Source: JAVBNW01 sp031551255 (GTDB taxonomy: Bacteria > Bacillota > Clostridia > Christensenellales > UBA1750). From it: DNA of 16,806 nt. Under the pieces are notes generated by a model that worked only from the letters and a program-made list of their open reading frames with translations, was not told the origin of the DNA and ran no database searches. Both the position numbers and the translations under genes were made by a program. Location: assembly GCA_031551255.1 (NCBI GenBank), contig JAVBNW010000086.1:1-16806 (forward strand), written 5' to 3'. Shown here piece by piece: positions 1 to 6,067 of the stretch; position 1 is the stretch's first letter; each line of letters opens with the position of its first letter.

Positions 1-288
1 CGCCGCCGCGCACAGCGCGCTGAAAAAAGGCGAGGCGAATAGCGTGGGGGCCGCGGTCATTGTCGCGGCAACGGCGGCAATCCCCGCCGGGGCAATTCCT
101 CCAGGCACTACCCACATGGAGCATAGCAGCGCGAATGCCGCGGGCGCCAGAGCGTCCCTTAGCAAAACGCGGGGCGTCAACCGAAGCGCAAAAGCAGGCG
201 CCCCCTGCGCCTTCTTCTCCCGTTTTTCCCTTTTCCCCGCAGGCTCCGTGTATTCCCTCGTAAGCCGCCCGCGCGCCGTTTCCGCCAT
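1..288 (-). CDS. Membrane protein N-terminus, possibly SpoIIE-like (runs off left edge)
   Basis: An open frame of 96 codons without a stop runs from an ATG at 288 down to base 1, so only the N-terminus is present. The start is well supported: GGGAGG lies 8 nt upstream on the minus strand. Residues 1-45 are rich in Arg, Lys and Glu (cytoplasmic-looking). From about residue 46 the chain becomes hydrophobic, with segments around 46-62 and 67-95 and a GGIAPAGIAAVAA stretch. A charged leader followed by Pro/Gly/Ala-rich membrane helices is the layout of the stage II sporulation phosphatase SpoIIE, and a perfect Spo0A-box core lies in the upstream region (458-464). This is a weak resemblance by eye; another polytopic membrane protein is equally possible. 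The reality of the gene is more certain than its identity. Confidence 0.55.
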   Translation of the reverse strand, partial: MAETARGRLTREYTEPAGKREKREKKAQGAPAFALRLTPRVLLRDALAPAAFALLCSMWVVPGGIAPAGIAAVAATMTAAPTLFASPFFSALCAAA

Positions 289-457
289 GCCGCCATCCTC
301 CCTTTTCTGTAACCGGGTATCCGCTGCTTTGTGCGCGTTTCCGGTCGATCCCACACCCACGTAAGGCCGCCAAATTGCCTTCCTTCTATTTCATCAGTGG
401 AGGGCGAGCGTATCACACGGCTTGTCCCGGCGCGTGTCGCTTGGGCGCGAGGCGGGG

Positions 458-473
458 TGTCGAACGCTCGACA
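458..473. promoter_or_regulatory. Inverted repeat containing a Spo0A-box core
   Basis: TGTCGA (458-463) and TCGACA (468-473) form 6-bp arms around a 4-nt spacer. TGTCGAA at 458-464 matches the published 0A-box core TGNCGAA exactly, and the other arm reads TGTCGAG on the minus strand (one mismatch). A further one-mismatch core, CGTCGAA, is at 511-517. They lie 170-230 bp upstream of the minus-strand edge gene. Seven-base matches are easily found by chance in G+C-rich DNA, so this is a candidate only. Confidence 0.3.
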
Positions 474-559
474 TCTTCACCCTGCAAACTGCGTAGAAAG
501 CGCGCGCGTCCGTCGAAAACAGGAAATTCGCGGCGCTTGTATATATGATGTTTTTTTAC

Positions 560-588
560 TTGACATATCGCCTGCTTCCATGTAAGAT
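560..588 (+). promoter_or_regulatory. Sigma-A-type promoter for the XRE-cupin regulator
   Basis: A perfect -35 hexamer TTGACA (560-565) and a 5/6 -10 hexamer TAAGAT (583-588) are separated by exactly 17 bp. The expected transcription start, near 595, lies just before the first GTTTAG palindrome and about 120 nt before the regulator start codon. The placement suits repression by a protein bound at 599-625. Confidence 0.75.
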
Positions 589-598
589 TGCTGCTGTT

Positions 599-625
599 GT
601 TTAGTGTTTCTAAACTTTGAGTTTA
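599..625. promoter_or_regulatory. Operator candidate 1: GTTTAG-N5-CTAAAC plus third half-site
   Basis: GTTTAG (599-604), TGTTT, CTAAAC (610-615) is a perfect 6-bp-arm palindrome. A third, 5/6 half-site GTTTAT begins at 621. The three half-sites start at 599, 610 and 621, so they repeat every 11 bp with alternating orientation, on one face of the helix. The site sits at the expected transcription start. The likely ligand is the XRE-cupin protein encoded immediately downstream (autoregulation); that assignment is inferred. Confidence 0.55.
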
Positions 626-658
626 TCCCTGGTGCTTTTTCGTCGGGTCGCCATACTG

Positions 659-675
659 CTAAACTTTTTGTTTAG
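659..675. promoter_or_regulatory. Operator candidate 2: CTAAAC-N5-GTTTAG
   Basis: CTAAAC (659-664), TTTTT, GTTTAG (670-675) is the mirror arrangement of the palindrome at 599-615: the same half-sites and 5-nt spacer but in opposite order. The two palindrome centres are 60 bp apart. It lies about 40 bp ahead of the regulator start codon, so it could act as a second operator allowing cooperative or looped binding, or as a small hairpin in the leader RNA. Confidence 0.5.
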
Positions 676-715
676 AATTATGCGCAGCACTTGACGGGGG
701 AAGGGAGCGTTTGCG

Positions 716-1255
716 GTGGAAATCGGCGAAAAAATCCGGCGTCTGCGCGTGCTAAACGGCCTTACGCAGGAGGAACTCGCCCTGCGCTGTGATCTGAGCA
801 AGGGCTTCATTTCACAGTTGGAAAGAGACCTTGCCTCCCCCTCCATCGCCACGCTCAAAGATATCCTCGAATGCTTGGGCACCGACCTTCGAGGTTTCTT
901 CAATGAGCGCGAAGACGAAAAAATCGTGTTTGGAAGCGACGACGTGTTCGACTCGGCGGATACCGAACGCGGCACGGTGATTCACTGGCTCATCCCCAAC
1001 GCGCAAAAAAACGCGATGGAGCCGATTTTACTCGAATTATCCGCCGGCGGTTCGACACAGCCCGACGAGCCGCACGAGGGCGAGGAATTCGGCTTCGTGC
1101 TGTCGGGCGCGGTCATCTTAAGCATAGGCGATAAGCGCCACAAAGTCCGCAAGGGCGAATCGTTCTGCTTCCACCCCACTGCGCCGCACGCGATCGAAAA
1201 CCCGTACAGGGCGCCCGCGCGCATCGTTTGGGTGTCGTGCCCTCCAAGTTTTTAA
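716..1255 (+). CDS. XRE-cupin transcriptional regulator (PuuR-like)
   Basis: A 179-residue cytoplasmic DNA-binding regulator with a helix-turn-helix of the XRE type (about residues 5-60, with GLTQEELA and SKGFISQLER) followed by a C-terminal cupin_2 domain (about 105-177). The cupin carries a HEGEE motif at 120-124, G131 in the conserved turn, and H153/H158 toward the end, consistent with a ligand or metal pocket. The length and two-domain layout are typical of the family. The start is GTG at 716, preceded by an AGGGAG ribosome binding site around 702. Members of this family often control polyamine or amino-acid genes and lie next to the genes they regulate; here potABCD follows directly, so polyamine-responsive control is the natural inference. 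Promoter and operator-like palindromes lie upstream. An extra CTAAAC half-site occurs inside the gene at 752-757. Confidence 0.9.
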   Translation: MEIGEKIRRLRVLNGLTQEELALRCDLSKGFISQLERDLASPSIATLKDILECLGTDLRGFFNEREDEKIVFGSDDVFDSADTERGTVIHWLIPNAQKNAMEPILLELSAGGSTQPDEPHEGEEFGFVLSGAVILSIGDKRHKVRKGESFCFHPTAPHAIENPYRAPARIVWVSCPPSF

Positions 1256-1526
1256 TGGGCCTCATGCGAAACTCCAAAACAGCGGCGTGAGCGGTGAGAA
1301 AAGATACAGGACCTGCGTTCCCCATCCTTCTTAGTCCCAAAGAAACCTCAGTTTCTTTGGGAAGAGGAGATTTCACGGAGCGCCAGTCTCTCGTGGCGCC
1401 ACAGTGCCGTAGGAGACAGAGCGCAGTGCGAATCGACGATGCTTCTCGCCATTTTTTCTCGTTCCGCCGTCATCTTTAGTTCCGCAAGAGGTCTAGTATA
1501 AGCATCATCAAAGCGAGGTGTCCGCC
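1256..1526. other. Gap between regulator and potA, with hairpin repeat
   Basis: These 271 bases hold no supportable gene. The main content is a copy of the hairpin-centred repeat (1311-1396), followed by a smaller inverted repeat GCGCCA/TGGCGC near 1382-1401. TATAAG at 1497-1502 could be a -10 element for potA, but no matching -35 is visible at the right distance, so it is uncertain whether potA has its own promoter or is read through from the regulator. Confidence 0.5.
1311..1396 (+). repeat. Hairpin-centred intergenic repeat, copy A
   Basis: The core is a perfect 11-bp stem, CCCAAAGAAAC (1336-1346) and GTTTCTTTGGG (1351-1361), with loop CTCA. Similarity to the copy at 13314-13375 covers both flanks: upstream CGTTC...CTTC, and the AAACCTCAGTT apex. 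The downstream arm (GAAGAGGAGATTTCACGGAGCGC, 1361-1383) matches the inverted copy at 13222-13277 at about three of four positions. There is no U-tract, so it is not a standard terminator, but it sits in the regulator-to-potA gap and could attenuate transcription or protect an mRNA end. Confidence 0.65.
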
Positions 1527-2591
1527 ATGACTGCGTCGGTCGTCGAAGAAAGCCATCTGATCGATCTGAACGGCATCTCCAAGGAATACGACGGGCTGGA
1601 GGCACTTTCCAACCTGAACCTATACATTCGCAAAAAAGAGTTCGTTACGCTGCTGGGCCCCTCCGGCTGCGGCAAAACCACGACGCTGCGCATCATCGGC
1701 GGGTTTGAAAGCCCCTCCAGCGGGCGGGTGGTTTTCGAGGGCAAGGATATTACCGACCTTCCGCCCTACCAGCGCAGGGTCAACACTGTGTTTCAAAAAT
1801 ATGCGCTGTTCACGCACCTGAACGTATTTGAAAACATCGCGTTCGGCTTGCGCCTCAAAAAGCTGCCCAAAGCCGAAATCGAGCAAAAGGTAAACTCCAT
1901 GCTCGATCTTATCGGCCTTCACAACTACGGGCGGCGCAAGGTGGATACGCTGTCCGGCGGGCAGCAGCAGCGCGTCGCGATTGCGCGCGCGCTCGTTAAC
2001 GAGCCCGAAGTGCTCCTGCTCGACGAACCGCTGGGCGCGCTTGACTTAAAGCTGCGCAAGGATATGCAGATCGAGCTTAAAAACATCCAGCAGCGGCTGG
2101 GCATCACGTTTATCTACGTGACCCACGATCAGGAAGAAGCGCTGACGATGTCCGACACGATCGTGGTGATGTGCGACGGTGTCATCCAGCAAATCGGCAC
2201 GCCGATCGACATCTACAACGAGCCGAAAAACGCGTTCGTCGCCGATTTTATCGGCGAGAGCAACATCCTGCCCGGCACGATGCTTGGGGATCGGTCCGTA
2301 AATTTTGAGGGCGTCGATTGGGAATGCGTTGACGTAGGCTTTGGCGAAAACAACCCTGTGGATGTGGTTGTGCGGCCCGAAGACGTAAAGCTGTGCGCGC
2401 CCGATGAGGGCAGGCTACGCGGCACGGTGGAGTCGGTCGTCTTCAAAGGCGTCCACTATGAAATGATGATCGGCACCAACGCGTTTCGCTGGATGGTGCA
2501 TTCCACTCAGGCGCAAAAGGTTGGCGACGAGGTGGGCATGAGCGTGATTCCCTTCGACATCCACATTATGAAAAAGGGGGAAAGCGCGTGA
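1527..2591 (+). CDS. potA: Spermidine/putrescine ABC transporter ATPase PotA
   Basis: The cytoplasmic ATPase of a polyamine importer, 354 residues, energising the PotB/PotC permease. All ABC elements are visible: Walker A GPSGCGKTT (44-52), Q-loop at FQK (Q90), signature LSGGQQQ (142-148), Walker B VLLLDEP (162-168) and the switch histidine H200 in THDQE. A C-terminal TOBE-like extension (about 240-350) is typical of PotA and related CUT1/Fe importers. The start is taken as ATG 1527 because GCGAGGTG (1513-1520) is then correctly placed as the ribosome binding site; the GTG at 1518 lies inside that site. The gene overlaps potB by 4 nt (GTGA), so the products are translationally coupled. Assignment to polyamines rests on the full potABCD set and the PotD relative. 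Confidence 0.93.
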   Translation: MTASVVEESHLIDLNGISKEYDGLEALSNLNLYIRKKEFVTLLGPSGCGKTTTLRIIGGFESPSSGRVVFEGKDITDLPPYQRRVNTVFQKYALFTHLNVFENIAFGLRLKKLPKAEIEQKVNSMLDLIGLHNYGRRKVDTLSGGQQQRVAIARALVNEPEVLLLDEPLGALDLKLRKDMQIELKNIQQRLGITFIYVTHDQEEALTMSDTIVVMCDGVIQQIGTPIDIYNEPKNAFVADFIGESNILPGTMLGDRSVNFEGVDWECVDVGFGENNPVDVVVRPEDVKLCAPDEGRLRGTVESVVFKGVHYEMMIGTNAFRWMVHSTQAQKVGDEVGMSVIPFDIHIMKKGESA

Positions 2592-3415
2592 AGCGGCATT
2601 GGTTTGCGTTCCCCTGTATTTTGTGGATGGCGCTTTTCACCGTGGTACCTTTTATCCTAATTCTATATTTTGCGGCCACCGATGTGGGCGGCGCGCTTAC
2701 CTTATCCAACTTTATCAAGTTTTTCGATCCGCTCTATATCGGCGTATTGTGGCGTTCGCTGCTGATGGCGCTTCTGTGCACGGGCATCTGCCTGGCGCTG
2801 GGCTACCCTGCCGCAGTATTCTTAGCGCGCAAGTCGATCGACCGCTCGGGGATTATGGTGCTGCTGTTTGTCATACCGATGTGGATGAACTTTCTTTTGC
2901 GCACGTATGCGTGGCTCGCGCTGCTTGAAAACAAAGGGCTCATTACTTCCACCGTCAACTGGATCGCCCAACTGTTCGGCTACGAAGGGCAATTGCGCCT
3001 TCTGTACAGCGCCGAGGCGGTGATGATGGGCATGGTGTACAACTACCTGCCCTTCATGGTGCTGCCGATCTACTCGGTGCTGACAAAGCTTGATTCGCGG
3101 GTGATCGAGGCGGCGGAAGACCTTGGCGCGAACGGCCTGAATGTATTTTTGCGCATAAAACTGCCGCTTTCGATGCCGGGCGTCATCTCCGGCATTACCA
3201 TGGTGTTCATGCCCGCGATCACGACATTCGTGATTTCGCGCCTGCTGGGCGGCGGGCAGTTCCGCCTGTTCGGCGATCTGATCGAGAGCCAGTTTTTAAG
3301 CGTGAACGACTGGAACTTCGGCTCGGCGCTGTCGCTGGTGATGATGGTGCTGATCCTGATCTCCACCGGTATCCTGTCGAAATACCAGGGAGAGGATGGA
3401 GCCGGGCTATGGTAA
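2588..3415 (+). CDS. potB: Spermidine/putrescine ABC transporter permease PotB
   Basis: An integral membrane permease of 275 residues, the usual PotB length, with about six hydrophobic segments; the first spans roughly residues 8-30. The cytoplasmic EAA loop that docks on the ATPase is present at about 174-195 (EAAEDLGANGLNVFLRIKLP), which marks the binding-protein-dependent transport permease family. The start is GTG at 2588, overlapping the potA stop as GTGA, with a GGGGGAAAG ribosome binding site inside the end of potA. The 3' end overlaps potC by 7 nt. With PotC it forms the membrane channel that receives polyamine from the lipoprotein PotD. Confidence 0.92.
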   Translation: MKRHWFAFPCILWMALFTVVPFILILYFAATDVGGALTLSNFIKFFDPLYIGVLWRSLLMALLCTGICLALGYPAAVFLARKSIDRSGIMVLLFVIPMWMNFLLRTYAWLALLENKGLITSTVNWIAQLFGYEGQLRLLYSAEAVMMGMVYNYLPFMVLPIYSVLTKLDSRVIEAAEDLGANGLNVFLRIKLPLSMPGVISGITMVFMPAITTFVISRLLGGGQFRLFGDLIESQFLSVNDWNFGSALSLVMMVLILISTGILSKYQGEDGAGLW

Positions 3416-4188
3416 AAAAAACGGGGAACGCGTTCGCGAGGCTGTATCTATACCTGGTTCTACTGTTTTTATACATGCCGATCGTCACGCTGATCGTGTT
3501 CTCGTTCAACGCATCCAAGTCGCAAACGCGTTGGGACGGCTTTACGCTGAAGTGGTACGCCGAGTTACTCGACAACCCCGCCATCATCCAGGCGCTGATG
3601 GTCTCCATCGGGGTGGCGCTGCTGGCCGCGGTATTTTCAACGCTCTTGGGCACGCTGGCCGCCGTGGGCATTCACAGCATGCGCCAGGGGCCCAAGAGCG
3701 CGCTTCTCAACCTTTCCTATCTGCCTGTTTTAACCCCGGATATCGTCACAGGCGTATCGCTGATGCTTTTGTTCATCTTCTTCCACATGAAGCTTGGTTT
3801 CTTTACGATGCTGCTCGCACACATCTCTTTCGATGTGCCGTACGTGATCTTCTCGGTGCTGCCCAAGCTGCGCCAGATGAACCAGCATGCATACGAAGCG
3901 GCGCTGGATCTCGGCTGTACGCCGACGAAGGCGCTTTACAAAATTGTGCTGCCCGAAATCATGCCCGGCGTATTCACCGGCGCGGTACTCGCCTTTACGC
4001 TTTCTCTGGATGACTTTGTCGTATCCTACTTTACCACCAACGAAGTGCAAAACCTTTCGATGTACGTGTTCTCCGCCGCGCGGCGCGGCATCCACCCCAG
4101 CATCAACGCGCTTTCGGCCGTGATGTTTGTCAGTGTCCTTTTGCTATTGGTGTTTATCAATCGCAGATCGTCGCTGGTCAACCGGTAA
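3409..4188 (+). CDS. potC: Spermidine/putrescine ABC transporter permease PotC
   Basis: The second permease subunit, 259 residues, hydrophobic throughout with about six membrane segments. Its EAA loop is at 162-190 (YEAALDLGCTPTKALYKIVLPEIMPG split around the conserved G), the ATPase contact site. LSLDDFVVSYF near residue 198 is a motif seen in PotC/YdcV-type permeases. ATG at 3409 lies within the last codons of potB and has a GAGGATGGAG ribosome binding site just upstream, so translation is coupled. The length and sequence are normal for the family. It is followed by a 50-nt gap and then potD, the standard gene order potA-B-C-D. Confidence 0.92.
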   Translation: MVKKTGNAFARLYLYLVLLFLYMPIVTLIVFSFNASKSQTRWDGFTLKWYAELLDNPAIIQALMVSIGVALLAAVFSTLLGTLAAVGIHSMRQGPKSALLNLSYLPVLTPDIVTGVSLMLLFIFFHMKLGFFTMLLAHISFDVPYVIFSVLPKLRQMNQHAYEAALDLGCTPTKALYKIVLPEIMPGVFTGAVLAFTLSLDDFVVSYFTTNEVQNLSMYVFSAARRGIHPSINALSAVMFVSVLLLLVFINRRSSLVNR

Positions 4189-4238
4189 TCATTGACCAAC
4201 CTATCTTTTCTAGGCGAAAGGAGTACCACGAAACAAAG

Positions 4239-5285
4239 ATGAAAAGACTGATCGCAACGTTTCTTGCCGCGCTGAGCCTCGCCGCGCTGGCGGGCTGCGG
4301 CTCCCCCGCATCCTCCTCCGATTCCATTACGGTGTTCAACTGGGTGGATTACATCAACCCCGACGCGATCGAGCTGTTCGAACAGGAGACCGGCATCACC
4401 GTCAAGTACATCACCTTCGACACGAACGAATCGATGTACGCGAAAATGTCGCGCGGCGGAGGCGAATACGACATCATCGCACCTTCCGATTATATGATCG
4501 AGCGCCTGATCCGCGAGGATCTTGTGCTGCCGCTCGACCACTCGAAGCTCGCTAACTTCACCAATGTTTTTGATTGGCTGCAAAACCCGGATTACGACCC
4601 GGACAGCAAGTACTCCGTTCCCTATATGTGGGGCACCGTGGGCATTTTGTACAATACCGAAATGACTGGCGGCGAGATCGATAGCTGGGGCGCAATGTGG
4701 GATACGAAGTATCAGCGCAACGTGCTGATGATCGACAGCTTCCGCGATACGATGGGCGTTACGCTCAAATACCTGGGCTACGACATGAACACTCGAGATA
4801 TTCCCCAATTGGAAGAGGCGCGCGACAAGCTGATCGAGCAGCGCGAATCCGGCGTGTTGCTCGCGTACGGCATCGATGAGATTAAGAGTAAACTCGTCAA
4901 CGGCGAGGCGGCGCTTGGGCTTGTGTGGTCCGGCGACGCGATGACGTCCATGGAGCTGAACGAAAGCCTCGCGTACTGCGTGCCCAAGGAGGGCTCCAAC
5001 GTGTGGGTGGACGGCCTGTGCATCCCCAAGTCCTCAAAAAATCCGGATGGCGCGCACAAGTTCATCGACTTTCTGATGCGCCCGGATGTCGCGGCGATGA
5101 ACAGCGAGTACATCGGCTACTCCACCCCCAACGCCGGCGCACTGGATGTGCTGGGGCCGGATTACTCCGAAGATCCGACGTTTAACCCGCCTCAAGATGT
5201 GATCGACCGTTGCCAATACTTCCTCGACTTAGGAGACTTTGTCTCTACCTACGAGCGCATCTGGCAGGAGGCGACCACGCGCTGA
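4239..5285 (+). CDS. potD: Polyamine-binding lipoprotein PotD
   Basis: The extracellular substrate-binding protein of the importer, 348 residues, of the PotD/PotF (SBP_bac_8) family. A lipoprotein signal is clear: MKR, a hydrophobic stretch and the lipobox LAGC with the lipidated cysteine at residue 20, so it is anchored to the outer face of the cytoplasmic membrane. The mature start resembles PotD (FNWVDYINPDAIELFEQETG), as does the central IAPSDYMIERL region. ATG at 4239 is the only reasonable start; the best Shine-Dalgarno, AAAGGAG (4217-4223), is 15 nt away, longer than optimal, which may lower its translation relative to the coupled upstream genes. Whether spermidine or putrescine is preferred cannot be read from the sequence by eye. 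Confidence 0.92.
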   Translation: MKRLIATFLAALSLAALAGCGSPASSSDSITVFNWVDYINPDAIELFEQETGITVKYITFDTNESMYAKMSRGGGEYDIIAPSDYMIERLIREDLVLPLDHSKLANFTNVFDWLQNPDYDPDSKYSVPYMWGTVGILYNTEMTGGEIDSWGAMWDTKYQRNVLMIDSFRDTMGVTLKYLGYDMNTRDIPQLEEARDKLIEQRESGVLLAYGIDEIKSKLVNGEAALGLVWSGDAMTSMELNESLAYCVPKEGSNVWVDGLCIPKSSKNPDGAHKFIDFLMRPDVAAMNSEYIGYSTPNAGALDVLGPDYSEDPTFNPPQDVIDRCQYFLDLGDFVSTYERIWQEATTR

Positions 5286-5326
5286 CGCATATAAAGATGA
5301 TGAACCGACGGGAAGGGAGAACTTGC

Positions 5327-5821
5327 ATGATCGACTACCGCATCGCTTCCGAAGCCGACGCGCAGGCCATCGCGGCGCTGGCCGCGGAGATCTGGCGGGA
5401 GTATTACACGCCGCTGATCGGCGCCGACCAGGTGGAATACATGCTCTCCCGCTTCCAATCCGAAGCGGCGATTGCCCAGGCCATCGCAAACGGCACGGCA
5501 TACCATCTCGCGTGCGACGGCGAGAGCCCGGTAGGCTATTTGGCGCTCAAACCCGAAGAGGATCACCTGTTTTTGTCGAAGATCTATATCCTCAAAGCGT
5601 ACCGCGGGCACGGCATCGCGCGCAGCTTTGTGGGCATCGCCACCGCGATGGCCTGGAACCTTAACTTGCCCATCGTGCGCCTGACAGTGAATAAGGGAAA
5701 CCTGAACTCCATCGCATCTTATAAGCACATGGGCTTTACGACTATTGACGAGGTAGTAACCGATATAGGCTCCGGCTTCTCGATGGACGACTACGTGATG
5801 GAGCTGGTGGTGGAGGGGTAG
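5327..5821 (+). CDS. GNAT-family N-acetyltransferase, candidate polyamine acetyltransferase
   Basis: A 164-residue single-domain acetyltransferase using acetyl-CoA. The CoA pyrophosphate-binding motif RGHGIA is at 93-98, after the beta strand LSKIYILKAY, and the later LTVNKGNLNSIASYKHMGF segment (119-137) is typical of GNAT motif B. ATG at 5327 is chosen because GGGAGA precedes it by 6 nt; a longer frame starting inside potD has no such signal. It lies 41 nt after potD, ahead of the shared terminator, so it is probably the last gene of the pot operon. The layout resembles B. subtilis PaiA, a spermidine/spermine acetyltransferase, and the operon makes polyamines the leading substrate guess, but GNAT specificity cannot be proven from sequence; a protein or small-amine substrate remains possible. 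Confidence 0.85.
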   Translation: MIDYRIASEADAQAIAALAAEIWREYYTPLIGADQVEYMLSRFQSEAAIAQAIANGTAYHLACDGESPVGYLALKPEEDHLFLSKIYILKAYRGHGIARSFVGIATAMAWNLNLPIVRLTVNKGNLNSIASYKHMGFTTIDEVVTDIGSGFSMDDYVMELVVEG

Positions 5822-5834
5822 CAACGTCACGGGA

Positions 5835-5863
5835 TACGCGTAAACGGCACAAGGGTACGCGTA
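5835..5863. repeat. Two TACGCGTA palindromes 21 bp apart
   Basis: The 8-bp palindrome TACGCGTA occurs at 5835-5842 and again at 5856-5863. The second is the centre of a perfect 14-bp palindrome, GGGTACGCGTACCC (5853-5866). The spacing of 21 bp is two helical turns. They lie in the tail of the pot operon, between the acetyltransferase stop and the terminator. CACGGG (5828-5833) and CCCGTG (5866-5871) can pair around them. Function unknown. Confidence 0.4.
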
Positions 5864-5943
5864 CCCCCGTGAACCCCCCGCCGAGAAAGCACGACGAGAA
5901 ACATACGACGCGCAGCCGGCAAAAGCATCTTTTAATAAGCTGG

Positions 5944-5973
5944 AAGGGGTGGCATAAGCCACCCCTTCTTTTT
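5944..5973 (+). terminator. Rho-independent terminator of the pot operon
   Basis: A perfect 10-bp stem, AAGGGGTGGC (5944-5953) with GCCACCCCTT (5958-5967), has loop ATAA and is followed by CTTTTT. It lies 122 nt after the acetyltransferase stop and ends the plus-strand operon before the convergent minus-strand genes. Confidence 0.88.
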
Positions 5974-6010
5974 GTGATGAAATTCCGGAAATATTCGCAA
6001 CATGGGGATT

Positions 6011-6033
6011 CTTAAGGGCTAAAAGCCCTTAAG
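6011..6033. repeat. Perfect hairpin between convergent operons
   Basis: CTTAAGGGCT (6011-6020) and AGCCCTTAAG (6024-6033) form a 10-bp perfect stem with a 3-nt loop. It is 35 bp beyond the stop of the minus-strand alcohol dehydrogenase. Neither strand has a U-tract after it, so it is an incomplete terminator at best, or an mRNA 3'-end stabiliser. Confidence 0.5.
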
Positions 6034-6067
6034 CCGCAGGAGGCCTTCGTCGTCTCCTCTTGGTCTT

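Larger units (their letters stand above)
289..715. other. Divergent intergenic/regulatory region
   Basis: No gene is supported in these 427 bases. Short open frames here lack a ribosome binding site and resemble nothing. The region separates the minus-strand edge gene from the plus-strand XRE-cupin regulator. It holds a TGTCGA/TCGACA inverted repeat at 458-473 whose left half is a Spo0A-box core, a related CGTCGAA at 511-517, a good promoter at 560-588, and two GTTTAG/CTAAAC palindromes at 599-615 and 659-675. It becomes noticeably more A+T-rich after about 540. No clear promoter for the minus-strand gene was found. Confidence 0.6.

Noticed and set aside
1294..1479. 61-codon plus-strand frame upstream of potA
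   Set aside because: It lies over the hairpin repeat, lacks a ribosome binding site and reads as translated repeat DNA.
4026..4808. 260-codon minus-strand open frame across potC and potD
   Set aside because: It is a shadow of two well-supported genes and crosses the potC-potD junction; its composition is typical of an antisense frame.
5210..5326. Longer N-terminus for the GNAT gene, overlapping potD
   Set aside because: No ribosome binding site for the upstream start, and the added residues do not fit the GNAT fold; ATG 5327 has GGGAGA correctly placed.
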